Below, one piece after another: positions 1-7,547 of a stretch of 64,000 nt of DNA. How positions within the stretch are numbered: the stretch's first letter is position 1; each line of letters starts with the position of its first letter. The stretch spans positions 1 through 64,000 of the forward strand of contig CABIZF010000010.1 of assembly GCA_902363135.1 (NCBI GenBank), written 5' to 3'. The notes beneath the pieces were generated by a model. It did no database searches. It was given only the letters and a program-made list of their open reading frames with translations, and had not been told where the DNA came from. A program made the translations under genes and the position numbers. This DNA is from Lachnospiraceae bacterium. Its GTDB lineage: Bacteria; Bacillota; Clostridia; Lachnospirales; Lachnospiraceae.

Positions 1-69
1 TCCACAGTGCCTTTTCAAAATATATCAGAGATGGAAATAAATACCCAGTGTTAACTGGGAGAAAGGAAA

Positions 70-99
70 AATCCAATTACCATCTAAGATAATTGGATT
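70..99. promoter_or_regulatory. Perfect inverted repeat upstream of the ParA gene
   Basis: Arms AATCCAATTA (70-79) and TAATTGGATT (90-99) are perfect complements separated by 10 bases, ending 12 bases before the ParA start. A smaller hairpin, CCCAGT/ACTGGG, lies at 44-59. There is no T-run, so it is more likely an operator or partition-type site for the ParA protein than a terminator. That role is inferred from position only. Confidence 0.4.
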
Positions 100-111
100 A
101 TACGTGAAGTC

Positions 112-1335
112 ATGAACACGCAAATCATCGCCATCGCCAACCAGAAAGGCGGCGTTGGCAAAACAACAACCTGTGCGAACTTGGGAATAGATCTGGCACA
201 GGCCGGAAAGAAAGTGCTTTTGATCGACGGGGACCCACAAGGAAGCCTGACAATCAGCTTGGGAAATCCGCAACCGGACAAGCTGCCATTTACACTGTCG
301 GATGCAATGGGCAAAATTCTGATGGATCAGCCTATACGCCCCGGAGAAGGTATTCTGCATCATGCAGAAGGCGTTGACCTGATGCCTGCGGATATTCAGC
401 TTTCCGGTATGGAGGTTTCTCTGGTAAACGCCATGAGCCGTGAAACGATTTTACGGCAATACCTGGACACACTGAGGGGACAATATTCTCATATCCTGAT
501 TGACTGTCAGCCCTCGTTGGGGATGCTTACGGTCAATGCGCTGGCGGCTGCGAACAGGATCATAATTCCCGTTCAGGCAGAGTATCTGCCCGCCAAAGGA
601 CTGGAACGGCTTCTATCTACGGTCAGTAAGGTGAAACGGCAGATCAATCCAAAGCTCCAGATTGACGGTATCCTGCTGACGATGGTGGATAACCGCACCA
701 ACTTTGCCAAAGAGATTGCTGCTTTGCTGCGGGACACCTATGGAAGTAAAATCAAAGTCTTTGGAACGGAGATTCCACACTCTGTCCGTGCAAAGGAAAT
801 TAGCGCAGAGGGAAAAAGTATTTTCGCCCATGACCCTGGCGACAAGGTGGCAGAGGGGTATAGAAATCTGACGAAGGAGGTGTTGAAAATGCAGGAAGAA
901 GTGGAAAACAGAACTTTGACGCTGGTTGTCAGTGGAACAAAGTTTACCGGCAGAATGTTTAAGGCTGCCATAAGCAAGTACATGACACATCGCAAGGAAA
1001 AGAAGCTGCAAAAGCAGAGAAGCCGTGATGCGCCGGTTATTCCGCACGGAAAACAGACTGTGAAGCAGCTTGTCGGCCAGAATCAGGGAATATCCAATAT
1101 TGAGATCACAGACCCCTCTATCAAGGAGTTTGAGAAAATCGCCCGGAAATATGGTGTGGATTATGCGGTGAAAAAGGATCGTAGCAGTTCTCCGCCAAAG
1201 TACCTGATTTTCTTCAAGGGTCGCGATGCGGATGCGCTGACAGCAGCCTTTACAGAGTACACCAATAAAAAGGTCAAGAAGGCCGAGAAAACGGAACGCC
1301 CGTCTTCTCAAGCCGATATGGCTGGGCAATGGTGA
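112..1335 (+). CDS. ParA-family ATPase fused in frame to a PcfB/DUF3801-like conjugation protein
   Basis: Residues 1 to about 255 form a ParA/Soj-type ATPase with the deviant Walker A motif KGGVGKTTT near residue 11 and the matching D-x-D-P-Q-G segment near residue 40. Such proteins segregate plasmids or integrative elements. From Met260 (base 889) the sequence reads like a complete PcfB (DUF3801) protein of clostridial conjugative elements, starting MQEEVENRT and basic throughout. A full ribosome binding site (AAGGAGG, 874-880) sits 8 bases before Met260, so the second half probably began as a separate gene and could still be initiated internally. In related elements ParA and PcfB are normally separate neighbours. 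I infer a deletion joined them, leaving a remnant of an integrative conjugative element; no relaxase or VirD4 gene follows. The family calls are from memory of these proteins. Confidence 0.8.
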   Translation: MNTQIIAIANQKGGVGKTTTCANLGIDLAQAGKKVLLIDGDPQGSLTISLGNPQPDKLPFTLSDAMGKILMDQPIRPGEGILHHAEGVDLMPADIQLSGMEVSLVNAMSRETILRQYLDTLRGQYSHILIDCQPSLGMLTVNALAAANRIIIPVQAEYLPAKGLERLLSTVSKVKRQINPKLQIDGILLTMVDNRTNFAKEIAALLRDTYGSKIKVFGTEIPHSVRAKEISAEGKSIFAHDPGDKVAEGYRNLTKEVLKMQEEVENRTLTLVVSGTKFTGRMFKAAISKYMTHRKEKKLQKQRSRDAPVIPHGKQTVKQLVGQNQGISNIEITDPSIKEFEKIARKYGVDYAVKKDRSSSPPKYLIFFKGRDADALTAAFTEYTNKKVKKAEKTERPSSQADMAGQW

Positions 1336-1628
1336 ATGCGATAGAAGGAGAGCTTCTCTTCGCAAGCGGGATGCATCTGTCGCTGGCAGATGCAGTCGAA
1401 GTGTATGTTCTGCCTCCGGCCTTTGCAACACCCGGCGCGGCAGTAACCATGCCGTTGAGAAGGGACGAGCTTACCGGGTACGACTGCGTATGGGTAGAGC
1501 CAATCTCCATGGACGCCACCCTGCGAGATGAGTTTCGCGGCTGGTCTCGTTGCACTTTTGTGACACTTTCCATGCACTTTTGCGGGGGAAGTATTTGGCG
1601 CTCTCCTGTATACTACAATCAAGGTTGA
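1329..1628 (+). CDS. Hypothetical protein, possible remnant
   Basis: A 99-codon frame whose ATG overlaps the stop of the ParA-PcfB gene (ATGGTGA), which would allow coupled translation. I see no recognisable domain. It is hydrophobic-rich with scattered Cys and Trp and has no signal peptide. In conjugative elements a VirD4 coupling protein usually follows PcfB, and this is not one. The opposite strand also has long open frames here, so this may be non-coding remnant DNA left by the deletion that fused the preceding gene. Confidence 0.25.
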   Translation: MVNAIEGELLFASGMHLSLADAVEVYVLPPAFATPGAAVTMPLRRDELTGYDCVWVEPISMDATLRDEFRGWSRCTFVTLSMHFCGGSIWRSPVYYNQG

Positions 1629-1667
1629 AGCCCAACCAAAAAAATTAAAAAAGGAGAGTAAAATACC

Positions 1668-2423
1668 ATGAAAAAGAAAACGATTTGGGGCCTTGTATTG
1701 ACACTAGCGTTGGTGGTATCAGCCACCGGCACAGCAACCTCCGCCTTTGCTGCCACATCCGCGCCAATGGAGCCTGTTACTAAAATTGCCACCGAGAGCG
1801 AGGACGCCATTTGGGAGCAGATCGAGGCGATTGAGGAAAAGAGCGACGCCATCTTCCAAAGAAACGCAGCGCTCTGGGAAAAGCTGGACGAAATCTGCAA
1901 CGCCCTGCCTGACGACTACGACTTCACAGACTTTGACGAAGCGGCATTTATCCGTAGCACCAATGCCCTGATCGAAGCGGAGAAGGAAACGCTTCTGGCA
2001 GACATCAAGGAGCTGAATGAGCTGGACGCCCAAATGGAGGCGCTGTATGAGAAGCTGCCCGACTGCGACAATATGCCGCTTTACGAGAAGGCACTGGAAA
2101 AGGCCGACCCCAAGGTGCTGGATGAAATCGACACCCTGGAGCAGGAGTATGACCGCGTCTGCGAAAAGCACGCCGACCTGTGGGACAAGGTAGATGAAGC
2201 GTACTTCAATCTGCCGGACGACTATGACTTCGACAACTACGATGAGGCCGCTTTCATCCGCAGTTTGACCTTCCTGACCGACGCGGAAAAGGACGCGCTG
2301 ATCGCCGACTACAATCGTCTTACGGAGATTGACAACCGGCTGTGCGAGCTGTACAATTCCATCTGGGACAACACCGGCTGCGAAAGCGGCATCTGCCCCT
2401 TTGACGGAAAGACGGTTTTCTGA
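1668..2423 (+). CDS. Secreted acidic helical protein with two tandem repeats
   Basis: A 251-residue protein with a Sec signal peptide (KKK, hydrophobic core, likely cut after AFA near residue 28). The mature part is very acidic and contains two homologous helical repeats, about residues 53-130 and 155-232. Each has an A-x-LW-x-K-V-like segment, the shared motif LPDDYDF, then DEAAFIRS and an L-x-x-AEK-x-x-L-x-AD helix. The C-terminus carries a Cys pair (C238, C243). A related single repeat occurs in the TlpA-like lipoprotein at 7548-8528. It lies 71 bases upstream of a response regulator/histidine kinase pair on the same strand, so it may be an extracytoplasmic partner or target of that system. 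A strong ribosome binding site (AAAGGAG) precedes the ATG. I do not recognise the family. Confidence 0.75.
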   Translation: MKKKTIWGLVLTLALVVSATGTATSAFAATSAPMEPVTKIATESEDAIWEQIEAIEEKSDAIFQRNAALWEKLDEICNALPDDYDFTDFDEAAFIRSTNALIEAEKETLLADIKELNELDAQMEALYEKLPDCDNMPLYEKALEKADPKVLDEIDTLEQEYDRVCEKHADLWDKVDEAYFNLPDDYDFDNYDEAAFIRSLTFLTDAEKDALIADYNRLTEIDNRLCELYNSIWDNTGCESGICPFDGKTVF

Positions 2424-2494
2424 TAGTATAAAATCAACATCGTGCCGATGCTGCGCCCACGCGCAGCATTTGGCGCTACTTTCAAGGAGGACGC

Positions 2495-3196
2495 ATGGGA
2501 CATTCTATCTATTTGGCGGACGATGAAAAGAGCATCCGGGAGCTGCTCCATAGCTTCCTCGCAAGCGACGGATATACCGTGCGCTCCTTTGAAAGCGGTG
2601 ACGCGCTGCTGGAGGCATTCCGTCAGGAGCCTGCTGAGCTGGTCATACTGGACATTATGATGCCCGGCACGGACGGCCTTGCCGTGTGCCGGGAGCTACG
2701 CTCTGTTTCCGATATTCCCATCATCCTGCTTACGGCCAAGGACAGCGAGCTGGACTACGTCATGGGCATCAGCCAGGGCAGCGACGATTATCTCACAAAG
2801 CCCTTCCGCCCAACGATACTGCTGATGAAGGTGAAAGCACTGCTGCGCCGTGTGGAGATGGACCGAGGAAAAACGGCGCCGGAGGAGGACGAGCTGCATT
2901 ACGGGGATCTACGCTATTCCGCCACGGAAAACGCCGTCTTTTGCGGAAGCACGATCGTGGCGCTGACCCAGACAGAGCTGCGGCTGCTCAGCTATATGAT
3001 GAAGCAGCCGGAAAAGGCCTATTCCCGTGAGGAGCTGCTCAGCGCGGTGTGGGGCTTTGACTCGGAGGTGGAGACCCGCGTGACCGACGAAACCCTGCGC
3101 CGTATCCGAAAAAAGCTGCTGCAAGCGGGCAGCACCGTCAGCGTAAGCACCATCTGGGGCTTTGGCTATAAGCTGAAGGGAGCGGAGAACACATGA
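2495..3196 (+). CDS. OmpR/PhoB-family response regulator
   Basis: A 233-residue DNA-binding response regulator. The receiver domain shows the acidic pair D9/D10, phospho-acceptor D53 in LVILDIMMPG, T80 and K102 in LTKPF. The C-terminal winged-helix domain (about 130-230) has the typical LTQTELRLL start and ends with WGFGYKL. AAGGAGG lies just before the ATG. The stop overlaps the start of the kinase at 3193 (ATGA), so the two form a translationally coupled pair. The upstream secreted repeat protein is a plausible regulon member. The stimulus is unknown. Confidence 0.92.
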   Translation: MGHSIYLADDEKSIRELLHSFLASDGYTVRSFESGDALLEAFRQEPAELVILDIMMPGTDGLAVCRELRSVSDIPIILLTAKDSELDYVMGISQGSDDYLTKPFRPTILLMKVKALLRRVEMDRGKTAPEEDELHYGDLRYSATENAVFCGSTIVALTQTELRLLSYMMKQPEKAYSREELLSAVWGFDSEVETRVTDETLRRIRKKLLQAGSTVSVSTIWGFGYKLKGAENT

Positions 3197-4413
3197 AAAA
3201 CATCAAGCTGCGGATCGTGTATCTGATCCTTTGCTCAGCTCTGCTGCTCTTTGCACTGTTCATGCTGGCGGTGAACCTCATTATACCAGCGCACTTTGTG
3301 CGTGAGGCAAAAAAGGCGCTCATCAGCGAGGCCGAGTATCAAAACCGCACCATCCCCTATACCGACGATGAATCCTTTTTTGACGATGGATGGAATGACA
3401 CAGAGGAGCACTTCCTTACGCCAAACATCGTATTTTTAGAGCTGGATAATGCCAATCAATCAAGCGGTTGGAACAGGGACGCATATCGCCTGGAGAAAAA
3501 ACTGCTGGAATACTGCAAGGGGCGGGAACTATCGCTCAACCAATGCTATACCTTCAAAACGGACAGGCATCACCTGATATTCATGTCCGTGCAGGAGGAG
3601 CAGGACGATGGGGAAAAGCCGTACGCCTATATCATGTACATAGACATCGGGCCCATCACCCGCTATATCGTGACGCTGAACTGGGCGTTCTTTGGGGTGC
3701 TGCTGGCAATCTCCTCCGTCATGTGCCTGCTGGGGTTCCGCTTTGGCCGTGATATTGAGAAGGAGGCGGAGCGGCAGCAGACCTTCTTCCAGAATGCCTC
3801 ACACGAGCTGAAAACGCCGCTTATGGCGATACAGGGCTATGCGGAGGGCATACAGGCGGGCGTCATGGACACGGACAGCGCGGCAGAGGTGATCTTGGCG
3901 GAGAGCGACCGCATGACGGAGCTGGTGGAGGAGCTTCTGGACATCTCAAAAATCGATATGGGGCGGCAGCCGCTTACCCTTTCCGAAACGGATATTCGAG
4001 AACTGCTCTACGACGGCATACGCGCCGTGGAACCGGCAGCCGCTGCCAGCGGCATTACCATCGCGCCGGACTTCCCTGAAGAACCCATCATGGTCAAATG
4101 CGATGACACGCAGATGCGCAGGGCGGTCACGAATATCCTGACCAACGGCGTGCGCTATGCCCGCAGCGAGCTGCGCCTGACCTGCCGCGCATACAGGCGG
4201 CAGGTGACGATACAGATACAGGACGACGGGGACGGCATCGCCGAGGAAGATCTTCCCCACATCTTTGACCGCTTCTACATGGGGCGGAGTGGAAAAACCG
4301 GCATCGGCCTTGCCCTGACGAAGGAGATCATTCACCTGCATAAAGGTACGATCCGCGCCTACAACGGGGACGCCGGCGCCGTTTTCGAGATATCCATTCC
4401 GGTGAGCAGATAA
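3193..4413 (+). CDS. Membrane sensor histidine kinase
   Basis: A 406-residue kinase with two transmembrane segments (about 9-31 and 160-182) enclosing an acidic extracytoplasmic domain of about 125 residues. The dimerisation/phosphotransfer motif SHELKTPL places the phospho-acceptor at H204. The ATPase domain has the N-box around TNILTNGVRYA, then DDGDGI and GKTGIGLAL. There is no evident HAMP domain of usual length between TM2 and the H-box. It is co-translated with the preceding response regulator, its presumed partner. The ligand cannot be read from sequence; the adjacent secreted helical protein is a candidate partner. Confidence 0.9.
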   Translation: MKNIKLRIVYLILCSALLLFALFMLAVNLIIPAHFVREAKKALISEAEYQNRTIPYTDDESFFDDGWNDTEEHFLTPNIVFLELDNANQSSGWNRDAYRLEKKLLEYCKGRELSLNQCYTFKTDRHHLIFMSVQEEQDDGEKPYAYIMYIDIGPITRYIVTLNWAFFGVLLAISSVMCLLGFRFGRDIEKEAERQQTFFQNASHELKTPLMAIQGYAEGIQAGVMDTDSAAEVILAESDRMTELVEELLDISKIDMGRQPLTLSETDIRELLYDGIRAVEPAAAASGITIAPDFPEEPIMVKCDDTQMRRAVTNILTNGVRYARSELRLTCRAYRRQVTIQIQDDGDGIAEEDLPHIFDRFYMGRSGKTGIGLALTKEIIHLHKGTIRAYNGDAGAVFEISIPVSR

Positions 4414-4545
4414 GAAGATCATCGCACTGCCTTTGGGCATCTTTCTTGAAAAAAGGACGGACTTAGAAAAGACTTTTGTTGATACCGGGTGGAGAGTTTC
4501 CTGTGATTTTCTCTTGTGCCGACATTATTAGAATGGAGTACATCT

Positions 4546-4828
4546 ATGGGCTGCAAATCAAAAAAATATCTGCATATTCATGACTGGAACTACTGGTGGG
4601 GCTACTACCGCTGCGGCAAGGACTGGGAGCCTTTCCACGCGGCTGAGTTTTCTCTTTCCGAGGACGAGGCGGGAGAGGCGCCCCCTCACTCCGGAGGTGC
4701 TGACGCATTGGGCGGAGACTCTGTCCCAGCCCCTGTTCGGCCAGCCGTTTTCCTGCACGCTTGCACAAGTTCCCAGTCGGCAGGAGGCGATGGAGCGGCT
4801 TGAGAACGAGACACGGCTGACACGATGA
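4546..4828 (+). pseudogene. Small hypothetical gene, apparently frameshifted
   Basis: A good ribosome binding site (GGAG) precedes ATG 4546. The first 45 codons read MGCKSKKYLHIHDW and continue aromatic-rich and protein-like, then run into low-complexity Pro/Gly/Ser. In the next frame, from about 4680, a convincing continuation (PLTPEVLTHWAE to ENETRLTR) ends at 4828. The switch falls at a run of five C (4681-4685), consistent with a one-base indel. Neither half is recognised. Joining the two halves is an inference; chance overlap of two short frames is possible. Confidence 0.4.
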
Positions 4829-4871
4829 AATGTGCGATATCGCTTACCGCTGATTTCCCAGTCAAAGGGAT

Positions 4872-5020
4872 ATTCGCAATCCGCTTCGCTACTTGCTCAT
4901 AACCGAATAGCTGCTTCGCAGCTTATCAGGAGTGGTTTGTACCACTCCTGATACAAGCAAGTCCCAACCCACTGCTTATTGCTTTGCGCAATTGAAGCAG
5001 GGGACTTGCTTGATTCGGTT
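4872..5020. repeat. Highly structured intergenic repeat
   Basis: Nested inverted repeats fill this gap. An outer stem AACCGAAT (4901-4908)/ATTCGGTT (5013-5020) encloses a perfect 13-bp hairpin with a 4-base loop (4924-4953) and a second 12-bp stem (4954-4965 with 5001-5012) holding further small stems. Bases 4872-4900 match 6899-6927 in inverted orientation at 28 of 29 positions. The layout resembles a folded RNA element or a miniature palindromic repeat. Confidence 0.7.
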
Positions 5021-5046
5021 AAATTGACAAATGGGAGGTATGCTTT

Positions 5047-6063
5047 ATGCCATTGCAGATTATCAGAAACGATATTACAAAAATGAGCGTTGATGCAATC
5101 GTCAATGCAGCCAACACTTCTCTTTTGGGCGGCGGTGGTGTGGATGGCTGCATTCATCGTGCCGCCGGACCGGAACTGCTTGCAGAATGCAGTACGCTTC
5201 ATGGTTGCGAGACCGGCGGCGCAAAAATCACAAAGGGATACCGCCTGCCGTGTAAATATGTAATCCATGCAGTTGGACCGCGTTGGCGGGATGGCAAACA
5301 TCGGGAGCAGGAGCTTCTGGAATCCTGCTATCGGACATCTTTGAACCTGGCGAAAGAAAATGGCTGTCAGTCGGTGGCCTTTCCGCTGATTTCCTCCGGC
5401 ATTTACGGCTATCCTAAAGACCAGGCTCTGAAGGTTGCAGTCGATACCATCAGTACATTCCTGCTGGAAAATGAGATGATGGTCTACATGGTTATCTTTG
5501 ACCGAAAGGCATATCAGATTAGCGGAAAACTGTTTGCTGATATCGCGGCGTACATAGATGACCGGTATGTGGAGGAACATACCGACAGACGGGCAGAACA
5601 GAGGCGGCGGCTCGAAGCATTGTCAGAGGAATCCTGCTTTGAAGCTGCACTTGCTCCGATGCCGCCCGAAACAATCTGTGAATCCTACAGCGGCCAATCT
5701 CTGGAAGAGGCACTGGGGCAGATGGATGAGAGCTTTTCGGAAATGCTGCTGAGGAAGATTGACGAAAGCGGCATGACGGATGCCCAGTGCTACAAGAAGG
5801 CAAACATTGACCGGAAGCTCTTCTCAAAGATCCGTTCGGATAAATTCTATAAGCCATCCAAACCTACGGTGCTGGCATTTGCCATCGCTTTGGAGCTGCC
5901 GCTTGCCCAGATGCAGGAGATGCTCAGCAAGGCAGGTTTTACCCTTTCTCATTCGAGCAAATTCGATATCATTGTAGAATATTTTGTCGAACGGGGAAAC
6001 TACAATGTGTATGAAATCAACGAGGCACTGTTTGCTTTTGACCAGAGTCTGATCGGAGCATAA
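5047..6063 (+). CDS. Macro-domain protein with C-terminal helical/HTH-like domain
   Basis: Residues 1 to about 175 are a macro domain of the YmdB/O-acetyl-ADP-ribose deacetylase type. It shows [20 protein letters not shown], a GG-x-K-I-T-x-GY-x-LP segment and the SSGIYGYP loop, which bind ADP-ribose and related ligands. After a charged linker, residues about 230-338 form a helical domain containing an XRE-like HTH-type stretch ([13 protein letters not shown], then [14 protein letters not shown]). This macro plus helical-domain arrangement is seen in Firmicutes, usually in accessory regions. Start ATG has GGGAGG 6 bases upstream. The next gene codes a VWA protein in the same direction. Roles in removing ADP-ribose marks or sensing NAD-derived signals follow from the family; the actual substrate is unknown. 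Confidence 0.85.
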   Translation: MPLQIIRNDITKMSVDAIVNAANTSLLGGGGVDGCIHRAAGPELLAECSTLHGCETGGAKITKGYRLPCKYVIHAVGPRWRDGKHREQELLESCYRTSLNLAKENGCQSVAFPLISSGIYGYPKDQALKVAVDTISTFLLENEMMVYMVIFDRKAYQISGKLFADIAAYIDDRYVEEHTDRRAEQRRRLEALSEESCFEAALAPMPPETICESYSGQSLEEALGQMDESFSEMLLRKIDESGMTDAQCYKKANIDRKLFSKIRSDKFYKPSKPTVLAFAIALELPLAQMQEMLSKAGFTLSHSSKFDIIVEYFVERGNYNVYEINEALFAFDQSLIGA

Positions 6064-6119
6064 GGACAAAGAAATGTCGCTTTCCATGCGACCACTCCAC
6101 AAAAGAAAGGAGCTATACT

Positions 6120-6152
6120 ATGGCTGTAAGGTACGAAACCGAACAGCCATAA
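6120..6152 (+). CDS. Putative 10-residue leader peptide or gene stub
   Basis: AAAGGAG sits 7 bases before ATG 6120, followed by MAVRYETEQP and TAA, 20 bases before the VWA start. It has an intact start signal but no room for a domain. It could be a leader peptide coupling translation to the VWA gene or the 5' stub of a lost gene. Confidence 0.35.
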   Translation: MAVRYETEQP

Positions 6153-6172
6153 TCTTTTGGGAGGACAAGCAT

Positions 6173-6832
6173 ATGAGAAAGAATTTAACAGAGATCGTTT
6201 TTATCTTAGACCGCAGCGGTTCCATGAACGGACTGGAACGGGATACCATCGGCGGATTCAATTCTATGATTGAACAGCAGAAAAAAGCAGAGGGCGAAGC
6301 ATTGATTTCAACGGTATTGTTTGACAATGTGAGCGAAGTCCTGCATGACCGTGTAAATGTAAGGGACATCCGACCGATGAGCGACTGTGATTACACAGTT
6401 CGCGGGTGCACAGCACTCTTAGATGCCATCGGCGGTGCGATTCATCACATTGGAAATGTTCATAAGTACGCAAGGCCGGAGGATGTGCCGGAACATACCA
6501 TGTTCGTAATCACTACGGACGGAATGGAAAATGCCAGCCACCGGTACAACAGCGAAAAAGTGAAGCAGATGATCGAGCGGCAGAAAGCAAAGTACGGTTG
6601 GGAGTTTTTGTTCCTTGGTGCCAATATTGATGCAGTAGAGACCGCAAGTCAGTTCGGAATCGGTGCAGATCGTGCAGTCAACTATCAGTGCGACAGCGAA
6701 GGAACCGCGTTGAATTATGAGGTAGTCAGCGAAGCAATCAGCTCTGTTCGGTGCAGTGCTCCGCTGAGCGCAGACTGGAAAAAGCGTATAGACGAGGACT
6801 ATAAAAAGCGTGGAGATTGCAAGCACAAGTAA
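6173..6832 (+). CDS. VWA-domain protein (TerY-like)
   Basis: A 219-residue protein, nearly all a von Willebrand factor A domain. The metal-ion (MIDAS) motif LDRSGSM lies at about residues 11-17, with the later Thr in GCTALLDAI and Asp in TTDGMENAS. No signal peptide or membrane segment is present, so it acts in the cytoplasm. Start 6173 is chosen because GGGAGG lies just upstream; a longer frame from 6074 lacks a good site. It follows the macro-domain gene by 109 bases. VWA proteins often act as metal-dependent scaffolds or chaperones in stress and conflict cassettes; that role here is inference. Confidence 0.82.
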   Translation: MRKNLTEIVFILDRSGSMNGLERDTIGGFNSMIEQQKKAEGEALISTVLFDNVSEVLHDRVNVRDIRPMSDCDYTVRGCTALLDAIGGAIHHIGNVHKYARPEDVPEHTMFVITTDGMENASHRYNSEKVKQMIERQKAKYGWEFLFLGANIDAVETASQFGIGADRAVNYQCDSEGTALNYEVVSEAISSVRCSAPLSADWKKRIDEDYKKRGDCKHK

Positions 6833-6863
6833 ATGCTTTTTGAACGCAGATAAGCATTCCATC

Positions 6864-6927
6864 GCTTCAAGTGCGCGGAGCACTAAGCGACTGCGTTCAT
6901 GAGCAAGTAGCAAAGCGGATTGCGAAT
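6864..6927. repeat. Hairpin repeat copy downstream of the VWA gene
   Basis: Bases 6864-6889 form a hairpin (CGCTT/AAGCG outer, GTGC/GCAC inner) that matches 14164-14189 at 23 of 26 positions. Bases 6899-6927 are the inverted match of 4872-4900. This belongs to a family of dispersed intergenic repeats in this window. Confidence 0.65.
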
Positions 6928-6955
6928 GTCCGCTTTACAAAGAAAGGAAATTATA

Positions 6956-7501
6956 ATGAAAATAGAAAAATTTGTAAAGCTTATGACCGGGCACTTTGAT
7001 AATAAGGAACAATTTACAGAAATGAAAGAAGCGGGGAAAATATTTCCGTATGCAGAACATGTGAACACAGTCTGCAATGATAAAATAAAAAATATTCCTG
7101 AAGGTTTTACCGGAATATTTATAGTAGAAGAGAGCTATTATGAGACGGCCGGAAGACGCCATGCATCACCGCATTTATTTCTTATTACAGACAATGACGA
7201 TGGAATTATGCTTTCTTCCTATGAAATTCCGGAAGGAGAAGACAAGCATACGTTTTCTTATAATTCCATGAAAACCGTAGAATATAGTGAACTGAAAAGA
7301 TCTGAGAAGTTTACACCGGCGCTGTATCAGGAAAAGGATGGAATCTGGGAAGGAGGCAGTGTGAGTCATTTTACTCCGGTTATGATATTTCGATTGTGGG
7401 AAAAATTTTCAGATGCATGCCTGGAGGTATCAGAAAGCATGGAAGTGAATGGAAAGAGAACCTTCGGATATGATGAACCGATTGTTTATAAAAGGGTATA
7501 A
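6956..7501 (+). CDS. CpcT/CpeT-like protein
   Basis: A 181-residue soluble protein. The start FVKLMTGHFDNKEQF, the I-V-E-E-S-Y-Y segment and HLFLIT resemble the CpcT/CpeT fold, best known as bilin lyases attaching chromophores to phycobiliproteins in cyanobacteria. Relatives exist in non-photosynthetic bacteria with unknown roles, so a lyase activity should not be assumed. Start 6956 is favoured by AAAGGAAA upstream. The gene is AT-richer than the preceding cassette and ends at a strong bidirectional terminator. Family assignment is from motif resemblance only. Confidence 0.5.
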   Translation: MKIEKFVKLMTGHFDNKEQFTEMKEAGKIFPYAEHVNTVCNDKIKNIPEGFTGIFIVEESYYETAGRRHASPHLFLITDNDDGIMLSSYEIPEGEDKHTFSYNSMKTVEYSELKRSEKFTPALYQEKDGIWEGGSVSHFTPVMIFRLWEKFSDACLEVSESMEVNGKRTFGYDEPIVYKRV

Positions 7502-7511
7502 GGGTAATATC

Positions 7512-7542
7512 ATCAGGGACAGGCCGAAAGCCTGTCCCTGAT
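7512..7542. terminator. Bidirectional terminator between convergent genes
   Basis: A perfect 13-bp stem (ATCAGGGACAGGC with its complement) and a 5-base loop CGAAA lie between the convergent CpeT-like and TlpA-like genes. U-rich sequence follows on both strands only moderately. Confidence 0.8.
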
Positions 7543-7547
7543 TGGAA

